From: Micromonospora rifamycinica
GTDB taxonomy: Bacteria; Actinomycetota; Actinomycetes; Mycobacteriales; Micromonosporaceae
Reading direction: 5' to 3'
Assembly (NCBI RefSeq): GCF_900090265.1
Contig: NZ_LT607752.1
Location: 2,790,001 to 2,854,000 of the forward strand
DNA: 64,000 bases
Positions 10,036 through 18,105 of this stretch are shown here, piece by piece (positions within the stretch are counted from its first letter, which is position 1; each line of letters begins with the position of its first letter). The notes below the pieces were generated by a model, which saw only the letters and a list, made by a program, of their open reading frames with translations, had not been told where the DNA came from and ran no database searches. Made by a program: the position numbers and the translations under genes.

Positions 10036-10105
10036 CCCCGATGACGACCCGTCGCCGGGGCATTCCTGGGCGGTCGACGCGCGGGGACCGGTGTGGGGCC
10101 TACGC

Positions 10106-10969
10106 TCAGCGCAGGGCGTGCTCCAGGGCGTGCCGCTCGTAGTCGAGCAGGCGCAGGTCGCGCATCGGACGACGAAGGTGACCCTTGTGCACGATCCGGA
10201 CGAACGCCGGCTCACCGGCGGCGGCCATCCGCCGGATGCCCTCCACGTGGTCCACGATCCGCTTACGGATGGTCCGGATCAGCCGGTGCCGGTCCCGGGG
10301 GATCAACCCGTACGCGTCGGCGAAGAGGCGTAGCCGGCGGGGCCGGTCCGGGTGCTTCCAGCCGAGCGTGATCGAGTCCCGGTCGGCGAAGATCGGCACC
10401 CAGGTCCAGGCCGCGTACGCCACGTCGTAGATCCGGGCGCCGGGCGAGGCGAGGTCGAAGTCGATCAGGCCCAGGGTGCCGTCGGGTCGCCAGATCACGT
10501 TGTGCGGGGCGGCGTCGTGGTGACAGATCACCTCGGTGTCCGGCGGCGGCGGGCCGAACGAGCGCCAGACCGCACCGGGCGGCGGGGCGAAACCGTACTG
10601 GGCGTCGTGGAACATCCGCAGCATGGTGGCCACCGTCACCAGCGCCTCGTCGGTGACCCAGTGCGGGGCCAGCGGGTACTCCCCGCACTCCCCTTCGAGG
10701 TAGGACAGCACCTCCCGGTTGCGCTCGTCCATCCCCAGCGCCCGGGGTGCGCCGGTGAACCCGACGTACTCCAGGTGGCGCAGGAGGGCGTGCACCGAGG
10801 GCGTCCACGGGCCGGCGTTGCGCCGGACGGTGTCGCCGACCCGGACCACGGTGCTCACGTTCCCGCCGTGCAGCGGGATCTCCTGCGAGGTCACGTACGG
10901 TCTCCCCAGGCCCGGCGCCGCATGGCGGGGGTCACGCCACCCGGCGTACGCGCGATCGTCGTTGCTCAC
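10106..10969 (-). CDS. Aminoglycoside phosphotransferase (APH)-family kinase
   Basis: This 287-residue protein kinase-fold enzyme belongs to the APH/choline kinase group. The substrate is unknown and could be a small metabolite as readily as an antibiotic. The catalytic loop is CHHDAAPHNVIW (HxDxxxxN pattern) and the metal-binding loop is LIDFDLASPG. An N-terminal segment (GGNVSTVVRVGDTVRR) stands for the nucleotide-binding beta sheet, and the chain ends in basic helices. It lies just downstream of ftsY (7-bp gap) and may be cotranscribed with it; a strong terminator follows. The family call is sound, but a resistance role cannot be claimed. Confidence 0.82.
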   Translation of the reverse strand: MSNDDRAYAGWRDPRHAAPGLGRPYVTSQEIPLHGGNVSTVVRVGDTVRRNAGPWTPSVHALLRHLEYVGFTGAPRALGMDERNREVLSYLEGECGEYPLAPHWVTDEALVTVATMLRMFHDAQYGFAPPPGAVWRSFGPPPPDTEVICHHDAAPHNVIWRPDGTLGLIDFDLASPGARIYDVAYAAWTWVPIFADRDSITLGWKHPDRPRRLRLFADAYGLIPRDRHRLIRTIRKRIVDHVEGIRRMAAAGEPAFVRIVHKGHLRRPMRDLRLLDYERHALEHALR

Positions 10970-10976
10970 CGCGAGG

Positions 10977-12158
10977 TTACGCGTCCCGGGCGAGCGGCTC
11001 GACGCCGAGCAGCGCGTCGACGAACTGCGCCGGATCGAACGGGGCCAGGTCGTCCGCGCCCTCGCCGAGACCGACCAGCTTGACCGGGATGCCCAGCTTG
11101 CGCTGCACGGCGATCACGATGCCGCCCTTGGCCGTGCCGTCCAGCTTGGTCAGCACCACCCCTGTCACGTTCACCACCTCGGTGAAGACCCGGGCCTGCT
11201 CCAGCCCGTTCTGCCCGGTGGTGGCGTCCAGGATCAGCAGCGTCTCGTCGATCGGGCCGTGCTTCTCCACCACCCGCTTGACCTTGCCCAGCTCGTCCAT
11301 CAGGCCGATCTTGTTCTGCAGCCGGCCGGCGGTGTCGATGAGCACGGTGTCGGTGCCGGCGTCGATGCCCCGCCGCACCGCGTCGAAGGCCACGCTGGCC
11401 GGGTCGGCCCCCTCGGCCCCGCGGACCGTCTCGGCGCCCACCCGGCCGCCCCAGGTCTCCAGCTGGTCGGCGGCGGCGGCCCGGAAGGTGTCGGCCGCCC
11501 CGAGGGTGACCGAACGCCCGTCGGCGACCAGCACCCGGGCGATCTTGCCGCAGGTGGTGGTCTTGCCGGCCCCGTTGACCCCGACCACCAGCAGCACCGC
11601 CGGTACCCCGTCGTGGCCGGTGGTGTGCAGCGACCGGTCCAGGGTCGGGTCGAGGGCGTTGACCAGCTCGGCGGCGAGCAGGTCGCGCAGCTCACCGGCG
11701 GAGCGGGTACCGAGCACCCGGGTCCGCTCGCGGAGCCGGTCGACGATGTCCCGGGTGGCGTCGATGCCGACGTCGGCGGTGATCAGGCTGTCCTCGATCT
11801 CCTCCCAGGCGTCCTCGTCCAGGTGGTCCCGGGCGAGCAGGCCGAGCAGGCCCTTGCCGAAGGCGTTCTGCGAGCGGGCCAGCCGGGACCGCAGCCGGAC
11901 CAGCCGGCCGGCGGTCGGCTCGGGGACCTCCAGCGGCGGGGCCACCACCACCGGCGGCTCGACCAGGACCCCGGTGGACAGGTCGGACTCGGCCGCCTCG
12001 ACGGGGGGGCCGGCCAGGTCCTCCTCCGCCCGGGTGTCGACCTCGGTCTGCGGCAACGGGGGTTGCGCCCGCCGCCGCAGCCGGGGCACGACCAGGCCGA
12101 GGCCGCCGAGGATCAGCACGCCGAGCAGGGCCAGTGCGACGAGGAGGTAGTCCGTCAT
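10977..12158 (-). CDS. ftsY: SRP receptor GTPase FtsY
   Basis: FtsY is the membrane-associated receptor for the Ffh-ribosome complex in cotranslational targeting. Its 393 residues begin with a membrane segment (DYLLVALALLGVLILGGLGLVV), as in actinobacterial FtsY. An acidic Pro-rich linker (about 30-85) follows, then the N domain (SRLARSQNAFGKGLLGLL) and the G domain with GVNGAGKTTT, DTAGRLQNK and TKLDGTAKGG. It is divergent from the PhoD-like gene (147-bp gap). The conserved partner smc is displaced by 6 kb of plus-strand genes. Confidence 0.96.
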   Translation of the reverse strand: MTDYLLVALALLGVLILGGLGLVVPRLRRRAQPPLPQTEVDTRAEEDLAGPPVEAAESDLSTGVLVEPPVVVAPPLEVPEPTAGRLVRLRSRLARSQNAFGKGLLGLLARDHLDEDAWEEIEDSLITADVGIDATRDIVDRLRERTRVLGTRSAGELRDLLAAELVNALDPTLDRSLHTTGHDGVPAVLLVVGVNGAGKTTTCGKIARVLVADGRSVTLGAADTFRAAAADQLETWGGRVGAETVRGAEGADPASVAFDAVRRGIDAGTDTVLIDTAGRLQNKIGLMDELGKVKRVVEKHGPIDETLLILDATTGQNGLEQARVFTEVVNVTGVVLTKLDGTAKGGIVIAVQRKLGIPVKLVGLGEGADDLAPFDPAQFVDALLGVEPLARDA

Positions 12159-12305
12159 GCCGAAATCCTGTCAGATGCCGGCGACGGCGTCCCACTCACC
12201 GCCTCCGGAGCTGAGCGAGCTGCGGGTACGCTCGCCGCTGCCGGGGGTGACCCACCGCCCACGGGGTAGAAAAGATGAACCGTCTTCTCCTCGGAGGTGC
12301 CACCC

Positions 12306-14018
12306 ATGCCCGAGCCGCGCCTGCTCATCGGCCCGCTGCTGCGCCGGGTCGTCGGCACCCGGGCGACGGTCTGGGTGGAGACCAGCGGGTCCGCGGTGGT
12401 CACCGTCCGCACGGCCGACGGCGCCACCGGCTCCGCGCCGACCTTCTCCGCGTACGACCACCACTACGCGCTGGTGGTGGTGGAGGGGCTCACCCCGGAC
12501 CACGCCACCAGCTACGAGGTGCTGGTCGACGACGAGCTGGTCTGGCCGGTGGCCCGCGACGGCTTCCCGCCCAGCGTGATCCGGACCAGGGCGGCCGACG
12601 ACCGGGACCAGCCGGTCAGCCTGATCTTCGGGTCGTGCCGGGAGACCACCCAGCACAACACCACCCGCAAGCTGCCCCCGGACGCGCTGGACGCGTACGC
12701 CCGGCGGCTGATGGCCGCGCCCGACCCGGACGACCTGCCCGACCTGCTGGTGCTGCTCGGCGACCAGGTCTACGCCGACGTCACCTCGCCCACCGTCAGG
12801 CGGCTGCTCAAGCGGCGTCGGCGGCGGCCGAAGGACGCCCCGGCCGACCAGGTGGTGAGCTTCGACGAGTACACCAAGCTCTATCTGGAGTCGTGGCGTG
12901 ACCCGGAGATCCGCTGGCTGCTCTCCACCGTGCCGAACGTGATGATCTTCGACGACCACGAGGTGATCGACGACTGGAACACCTCGAAGTCGTGGCGGGC
13001 CGACATGCGCCAGCAGGCCTGGTGGGCCGAGCGGATCCGCAGCGGGCTGGCCTCCTACTGGGTCTACCAGCACCTGGGCAACCTGGCCCCGGACGAGATC
13101 GCCGCCGACCCGCTCTACGCCAAGGTGGTCGCCGCCGGGGACGCCACCGACGTGCTGCGGGAGTTCGGTGAGCGGGTCGACCGGGAGGCCGACGAGGCGC
13201 ACGACACCGAGCGCTGGCGGGCCGTGCAGTACCAGTGGAGCTACGCGCTGGACCTGGGCCGGACCCGGCTGGTCATGCTGGACAACCGGTGCAGCCGGGT
13301 GCTCGAGCCGGGCGGCCGGTCGATGCTGCCGGCCGGCGAGTGGTCCTGGTTCCTGGACCGGGCGCACGGGGTCTACGACCACCTGGTGATCGGGGCGTCG
13401 CTGCCGTGGCTGCTGCCGCCGGGCATCCACCACGTGGAGGCGTGGAACGAGAAGCTGGCCGACTCCGGCCGGCCGTGGGTGGCCGGGCTGGCCGAGAAGC
13501 TGCGCCGGGCGCTGGACCTGGAGCACTGGGCCGCGTTCCGCCGTTCGTTCGACGCCCTCGGCGCGCTGTTCGTCAGGCTGGGCAGCGGCGTCCCGGCCAC
13601 GGCCGGCGACCGGGTCGGCGCCGGCCCCGCGTACCCGGCGCCGGCGTCGATCAGCGTGCTCTCCGGCGACGTGCACCACTCGTACGTGGCCCGCGCCCGG
13701 TTCGACGACCCGGCGGTGCGTACCCCGGTGCACCAGCTCACCTGCTCGCCGATCCACAACCAGGTGCCGGCGGCGATGCGCCCGCTGATGAAGCTGGGGT
13801 GGAGCGCCGGGCCGGCGGCGGCCACCCGGGCGCTGGCCCGCTCGGCGGGGGTGCGCCGCCCGACGGTGCGCTGGAAGAAGCTCGCCGGCCCGTACTTCGG
13901 CAACGCGGTGAGCACGCTGCGCCACCGGGGGCGGGAGGCCGAGGTGTTGATCGAGGGAACCACCAGCGACGGGCACCTCCGAGAAGTTGCCAGGCAGCAA
14001 CTTTCCTCGGCGAAGTGA
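12306..14018 (+). CDS. PhoD-like alkaline phosphatase/metallophosphatase
   Basis: This calcineurin-like metallophosphoesterase of the PhoD type has about 570 residues. Metal motifs are VLLGDQVYAD, FDDHEVIDDW and LSGDVHHSY, in the family order. An N-terminal fibronectin-like region (ATVWVETSGSAVVTVRTADG) precedes the catalytic domain. No Tat or Sec signal is visible, unlike secreted PhoD, so it is probably cytoplasmic with an unknown phosphoester substrate. The ATG at 12306 is chosen because GGAGG lies eight bases before it. The last codons overlap an inverted repeat (13984-14003) that probably serves the downstream marR gene. Confidence 0.85.
   Translation: MPEPRLLIGPLLRRVVGTRATVWVETSGSAVVTVRTADGATGSAPTFSAYDHHYALVVVEGLTPDHATSYEVLVDDELVWPVARDGFPPSVIRTRAADDRDQPVSLIFGSCRETTQHNTTRKLPPDALDAYARRLMAAPDPDDLPDLLVLLGDQVYADVTSPTVRRLLKRRRRRPKDAPADQVVSFDEYTKLYLESWRDPEIRWLLSTVPNVMIFDDHEVIDDWNTSKSWRADMRQQAWWAERIRSGLASYWVYQHLGNLAPDEIAADPLYAKVVAAGDATDVLREFGERVDREADEAHDTERWRAVQYQWSYALDLGRTRLVMLDNRCSRVLEPGGRSMLPAGEWSWFLDRAHGVYDHLVIGASLPWLLPPGIHHVEAWNEKLADSGRPWVAGLAEKLRRALDLEHWAAFRRSFDALGALFVRLGSGVPATAGDRVGAGPAYPAPASISVLSGDVHHSYVARARFDDPAVRTPVHQLTCSPIHNQVPAAMRPLMKLGWSAGPAAATRALARSAGVRRPTVRWKKLAGPYFGNAVSTLRHRGREAEVLIEGTTSDGHLREVARQQLSSAK
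13984..14003. promoter_or_regulatory. Candidate MarR auto-operator
   Basis: The inverted repeat AAGTTGC-n6-GCAACTT lies 40 bp before the marR start and inside the last codons of the phosphatase gene. Its half-site GTTGC matches the arms of the inverted repeat ahead of the exporter gene (14582-14600), suggesting one regulator binds both. Confidence 0.65.
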
Positions 14019-14042
14019 CTTCTGACACGTACCCTCGGTGCC

Positions 14043-14480
14043 GTGGACGATCATCTGCCCGAGACCCTGCGCGTGCTGGAACACGAACTGACGGCACTGC
14101 TGCGCCGCGGTCGGGCGTTGTCCTGGGAGATCGCCGGAGAGGTGCACCCCAACCTGGAGCCGAACGCGTACGGGCTGCTGCTCTGGCTGCGGCGCTCCGG
14201 CCCGACCCGGCTCACCGACCTGGCCGCCCTGCTGGGCATCGGTAAGGGCACGCTGAGCCGGCAGATCCAGGGGTTGGAGACGTTGGGCCTGGTGCGCCGC
14301 GATCCCGACCCGGACGACCGGCGCGCGGCGCAGCTCCGGCTGACCGGGGAGGGCACCCGGCGGTTCGACACCGCGCGGGCGGCCCGGATGGAGCAGATCA
14401 ACCGGTCCCTGGAGACCTGGCCGAAGCGGGACGTCGAGGAGTTCGCCCGGCTCATGCACCGGTTCAACGAGACCTTCTGA
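14043..14480 (+). CDS. MarR-family transcriptional regulator
   Basis: This 145-residue winged-helix repressor has the MarR layout. Helices at the N-terminus serve dimerisation, the HTH is DLAALLGIGKGTLSRQIQGL (residues ~60-79), and the wing contains RRDPDPDDRRAAQLRLT, where the Asp-Asp-Arg signature is intact. The start is GTG at 14043. Inverted repeats with GTTGC half-sites lie both before this gene and before the downstream exporter. It therefore probably represses itself and the exporter/stress-protein pair. The ligand is unknown. Confidence 0.9.
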   Translation: MDDHLPETLRVLEHELTALLRRGRALSWEIAGEVHPNLEPNAYGLLLWLRRSGPTRLTDLAALLGIGKGTLSRQIQGLETLGLVRRDPDPDDRRAAQLRLTGEGTRRFDTARAARMEQINRSLETWPKRDVEEFARLMHRFNETF

Positions 14481-14581
14481 CGCCCGGTCCCGGGGCGTCA
14501 GGTGGCGGTGGCGACCCGCCCACGTCGCCACCCTGCCGCAACGGCCACCACCCTGCCGGAATAGCGGTCGGTCACGTCCGG

Positions 14582-14622
14582 TTGTTGCTTGAGGCAACAA
14601 AAGATTACGGTTGCCTGAGGCA
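14582..14622 (+). promoter_or_regulatory. Tandem operator sites ahead of the exporter gene
   Basis: Two related palindromes sit 28-69 bp before the exporter ATG. TTGTTGC-n5-GCAACAA lies at 14582-14600 and TGCCT-G-AGGCA at 14612-14622, sharing the core TTGC(C/T)TGAGGCA. The first has seven-base perfect arms matching the half-site ahead of marR. Their placement over the likely promoter fits repression by the adjacent MarR protein. Confidence 0.75.
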
Positions 14623-14650
14623 CCCTTTTTCACCACCGGAGGCAGCGACG

Positions 14651-16270
14651 ATGACCCAGCCGACAGCGCCCGCCAGGGCGACCGGCGTCGAGATGACCCA
14701 CCGGCAGATCCTGGAGGCCCTCTCCGGACTGCTGCTGGGCATGTTCGTCGCGATCCTCTCCTCCACGGTCGTCTCCAACGCGCTGCCGCGGATCATCACC
14801 GAGCTGAAGGGCGGCCAGTCCGCCTACACCTGGGTGGTCACCTCGACCCTGCTGGCGACCACCGCGACCACCCCGATCTGGGGCAAGCTCGCCGACCTGA
14901 CCAGCAAGAAGATCCTGGTCCAGCTCTCCCTGGCGATCTTCGTGCTGGGTTCCGTGCTGGCCGGGCTGTCCCAGTCGACCGAGCAGCTCATCGCCTGCCG
15001 GGTGCTCCAGGGCGTCGGCGCGGGCGGCCTCACCGCCCTGGCCCAGGTGATCATGGCGACGATGATCGCCCCCCGCGAGCGCGGCCGGTACAGCGGCTAC
15101 CTCGGCGCGGTGATGGCCGCCGGCACCATCGGCGGCCCGCTGATCGGCGGCGTCATCGTGGACACCTCCTGGCTCGGCTGGCGCTGGTGCTTCTACGTCG
15201 GCGTGCCGTTCGCCATCGCCGCCCTGGTGGTCCTCCAGAAGACCCTGCACCTGCCGGTGGTCAGGCGGCAGGTGAAGATCGACTGGTGGGGTGCCACGCT
15301 GATCACCGCCGCCGTGTCGCTGCTGCTGATCTGGGTCACCCTGGCCGGCGACAGGTACGACTGGCTCTCCTGGCAGAGCGCCGTCATGGTGACCGGCGCG
15401 GTCGGGCTCGGCGTGCTCGCCGTCCGGGTGGAGAACCGGGCCAGCGAGCCGATGATCCCGCCCCGGCTGTTCCGCAACCGCACCATCACCCTCGCCGTCG
15501 TGGCCAGCATCGCGGTCGGCGTCGGCATGTTCGGCGCGTCGGTCTTCCTCGGCCAGTACTTCCAGATCAGCCGGGGCGAGAGCCCGACCATGTCCGGTCT
15601 GATGACCATGCCGATGATCCTCGGCCTGCTGGTCTCCTCCGTCGTCGTCGGCCGGATCATCACCCGGACCGGCCGCTGGAAGCGCTACCTGGTCGCCGGC
15701 TCGGCGCTGCTCACCGCCGGGTTCGCGCTGATGGGCACGATCCGCTACGACACCCCGTACTGGCACCTCGCCGGGTTCATGGCGCTGATCGGGCTCGGGC
15801 TCGGCATGACCATGCAGAACCTCGTGCTCGCCGTGCAGAACACCGTCGCCGCCCACGAACTCGGCGCGGCCAGCTCGGTGGTGGCGTTCTTCCGCAGCCT
15901 CGGCGGCGCGGTCGGCGTCTCCGTGCTCGGCGCGGTCCTCGGCCACCGGGTCAAGGACTACATCGCCGACGGCCTGGCCGGGCTCGGCCTGCCGGGCGCC
16001 GGCTCGGGCAGCGGCGGCGTGCTGCCCGACGTGCACACCCTGCCCGGGCCGGTCCGGATCGTGGTGGAGAGCGCCTACGGTCACGGCGCGGGCGACATCT
16101 TCCTGGTCGCCGCCCCGTTCGGGCTGATCGCCCTGATCGCGGTGATCTTCATCAAGGAGATCCCGCTGCGCCAGCACACCGGGGACGCCCCCACCGGCAC
16201 CGTCGCGCAGGAGTCCACCGTCGCGGCGGGTGCCGGGGCGGCGGTGGTCCGGACCGGGACCGACCGGTGA
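14651..16270 (+). CDS. MFS drug exporter, DHA2 (14-TM, EmrB/QacA) type
   Basis: This 539-residue proton-driven exporter has 14 predicted membrane segments. Marks include motif A-like GKLADLTSKKILV, motif C GAVMAAGTIGGPLIGG and the ending FLVAAPFGLIALIAVIFI. The ATG at 14651 (MTQPTAPAR) follows CCGGAGGCAGCG; the longer frame upstream runs through the operator region. Regulation by the preceding MarR gene is likely. Its stop overlaps the GTG of the universal stress protein gene (GTGA), so the two are translationally coupled. Substrates cannot be told from sequence. Confidence 0.92.
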   Translation: MTQPTAPARATGVEMTHRQILEALSGLLLGMFVAILSSTVVSNALPRIITELKGGQSAYTWVVTSTLLATTATTPIWGKLADLTSKKILVQLSLAIFVLGSVLAGLSQSTEQLIACRVLQGVGAGGLTALAQVIMATMIAPRERGRYSGYLGAVMAAGTIGGPLIGGVIVDTSWLGWRWCFYVGVPFAIAALVVLQKTLHLPVVRRQVKIDWWGATLITAAVSLLLIWVTLAGDRYDWLSWQSAVMVTGAVGLGVLAVRVENRASEPMIPPRLFRNRTITLAVVASIAVGVGMFGASVFLGQYFQISRGESPTMSGLMTMPMILGLLVSSVVVGRIITRTGRWKRYLVAGSALLTAGFALMGTIRYDTPYWHLAGFMALIGLGLGMTMQNLVLAVQNTVAAHELGAASSVVAFFRSLGGAVGVSVLGAVLGHRVKDYIADGLAGLGLPGAGSGSGGVLPDVHTLPGPVRIVVESAYGHGAGDIFLVAAPFGLIALIAVIFIKEIPLRQHTGDAPTGTVAQESTVAAGAGAAVVRTGTDR

Positions 16271-16758
16271 GCATCCCCGTCGAGCGTGAGCAGTACGGCC
16301 CGCAGGCCCGCGCGCTGGAGTTCGAGCGGGGCACCGACGGCCCCCGGGTGGTCCTGGTCGGGGTCGACGGCAGCCGGACCTCGCTGCGGGCCGCCTCGTA
16401 CGCCGCGGGGCTGGCCCGTCGACAGGGTGCCGGGCTGGTGGTGGTCTTCGTCAGCGCCACGGCCGGCTACGCCGGCATGCTGCCCGGGGTGGTGGCCGGG
16501 GCGGTCCAGCGGACCCACGACGAGCTGGCCGACGAGCTGCGCCAGGAGTGCCGCCGGGGCGCCGAGGAGCTGGGCCTGCCGGTGACGTTCCTGTGCCGGC
16601 GCGGCGACGCGTACGCCGAGCTGCGGACGGCGGCCGACGAGTCCCGGGCGGACCTGGTGGTGGTCGGCTCCTCCGAGCAGGCCGGGCACCGGCTGGTGGG
16701 TTCCGTCGCCACCCGCCTGGTCCGCACCGGCCGCTGGCCGGTCCTCGTCGTCCCCTGA
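16267..16758 (+). CDS. Universal stress protein (UspA family)
   Basis: This 163-residue single-domain UspA protein starts at a GTG overlapping the exporter stop by four bases. The fold is marked by VVLVGVDGSRTSLRAASYAA at the N-terminus and the C-terminal part ADLVVVGSSEQAGH...GSVATRLVRTGRWPVLVVP. The ATP-binding G-2x-G-9x-G(S/T) pattern is only partly preserved (GSSEQAGHRLVGSVA), so nucleotide binding is uncertain. Coupling to an exporter under MarR control suggests joint induction by a toxic compound. Confidence 0.88.
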   Translation: MSIPVEREQYGPQARALEFERGTDGPRVVLVGVDGSRTSLRAASYAAGLARRQGAGLVVVFVSATAGYAGMLPGVVAGAVQRTHDELADELRQECRRGAEELGLPVTFLCRRGDAYAELRTAADESRADLVVVGSSEQAGHRLVGSVATRLVRTGRWPVLVVP

Positions 16759-16913
16759 CCGGGGACCGGGTCGGCGACCGTACCGCGGGGCAGCCCGGCC
16801 GGGTGGGGCAGCCGGCCGCCCGCCACTGCACCGCGCCGAGCGCGCCGGGGCAGCGCAGCGGCGCGCGGAATCTCGGTCGCGGAATGTCGGACCGGGCGAC
16901 AAGGATGCCGGAC

Positions 16914-17435
16914 ATGACCTGGAGAGCGCCGGAGATCACCCGGACCCCTGAACTCCCCGTCGGCGACGAGCGGGCCATGCTGGAGAGCTGGCTCGACTAC
17001 CACCGGCAGACCCTGCTGCTCAAGTGTGCCGGGCTGACCGGCGAGCAGTTACGCACCCCGAGCGTGCAGCCGTCGACACTGACCCTGCTCGGCCTGGTCC
17101 GGCACCTGGGCGAGGTGGAGTCCTGGTGGTTCCGGGAGAACTTCGCCGGGCAGCAGGTCGACTATCCGTACGGTTCCGTGGACGACCCGGACGCCGACCT
17201 CGACGTGACCCACGCCGACGCCGAGGCCGACTTCGCCACCTACCACGAGCAGGTCACCCTGGCCCGGGCGGTCACCGTCGGCCGCTCGCTCGACGAGACG
17301 TTCACCGAGGTCGGCGCCAAGAAACGGACCTTCAGCCTGCGCTGGGTCTACCTGCACCTGATCGAGGAGTACGCCCGGCACAACGGTCACGCGGACCTGC
17401 TCCGGGAACGCCTCGACGGGGTCACCGGCGAGTGA
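16914..17435 (+). CDS. DinB-family (DUF664) protein
   Basis: This 173-residue four-helix protein of the DinB/DUF664 superfamily resembles actinobacterial mycothiol-dependent-type enzymes. Helix 1 includes ERAMLESWLDYHRQTLLLKC and helix 2 TLLGLVRHLGEVESWWFREN with a metal-type His. The last helix, LHLIEEYARHNGHADLLRE, carries further histidines at the usual metal positions. ATG at 16914 is preferred because AAGG lies nine bases before it; ATG at 16905 is possible. Activity is unknown: metal-dependent thiol transfer or detoxification is the family expectation. Confidence 0.82.
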   Translation: MTWRAPEITRTPELPVGDERAMLESWLDYHRQTLLLKCAGLTGEQLRTPSVQPSTLTLLGLVRHLGEVESWWFRENFAGQQVDYPYGSVDDPDADLDVTHADAEADFATYHEQVTLARAVTVGRSLDETFTEVGAKKRTFSLRWVYLHLIEEYARHNGHADLLRERLDGVTGE

Positions 17436-17487
17436 CCCCGTCGCCGGGTCGGCACGGCCCACCCGGCCGCCGCCGATCCGCCCGGGG

Positions 17488-18105
17488 TCAGCACCCCAGC
17501 GCCGCCCGCAGGTAACGCAGCCCCTCCGGCCCGCTCCACCGGTACGCCGACAGCCCGGCCGCCCGCGCCCCCCGCACCGCCCAGTCCTCGTCGTCGACGA
17601 AGAGCACCCGGGCGGGCGGGGTCGCCAGGGCGGCGCAGGCGGCCTGGAAGTACTCCTTCGCCGGCTTGTGCACCCCGACGACCGAGGAGTTGACCACCAC
17701 GTCCAGCTCGTCGGCCAGACCCAGCTCGGCGAGGTCGGTGTCGAGCAGGTCGGTGGCGTTGGTGCCCAGCCCGACCCGGATCCCGGCGGCCCGCGCCGCG
17801 CGGACGAGGGCCAGCACGTCGGGGTCGACCTCACCCCGGTAGCGCTGCCACTGCTCGACCGCCGCCCGCGCCCGCTCCGGGCCGACCGACTCGGTCAGCG
17901 CGTCGGCCACGCTGGCCGCCCAGTCGGCGTGACTGATCTGGCCGGTCAGCACCGGCTGGAGCCGCCCCCAGTGCATGGCGATCTCGCCGAGCACCCCGGC
18001 GGAGAGGCCGTACTCCCGCTCGATGCCGGCGGCCACCGCCGGATCCCGGTGCCGCAGCACGCCGTCGAAGTCGAGCAGGAGTGCCGTCGGCCGTTCCCGT
18101 GCCAC
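17488..18105 (-). CDS. HAD-superfamily hydrolase
   Basis: This 205-residue haloacid-dehalogenase-type hydrolase has a small helical cap. Motif I is LLLDFDGVLRH, motif II is LGTNATDL (the usual S/T-N), motif III lysine lies in GVHKPAKEYF, and motif IV is LFVDDEDW. The GTG start at 18105 shares one base with the smc TAG stop (TAGTG), so translation is coupled to smc. Substrate is unknown; small sugar or nucleotide phosphates are usual for this subgroup. Confidence 0.87.
   Translation of the reverse strand: MARERPTALLLDFDGVLRHRDPAVAAGIEREYGLSAGVLGEIAMHWGRLQPVLTGQISHADWAASVADALTESVGPERARAAVEQWQRYRGEVDPDVLALVRAARAAGIRVGLGTNATDLLDTDLAELGLADELDVVVNSSVVGVHKPAKEYFQAACAALATPPARVLFVDDEDWAVRGARAAGLSAYRWSGPEGLRYLRAALGC

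Noticed and set aside
10106..10969. Aminoglycoside resistance gene
   Set aside because: Only the kinase fold is visible. Chromosomal APH-family genes in actinomycetes are mostly of unknown substrate, so a resistance call is not supported.
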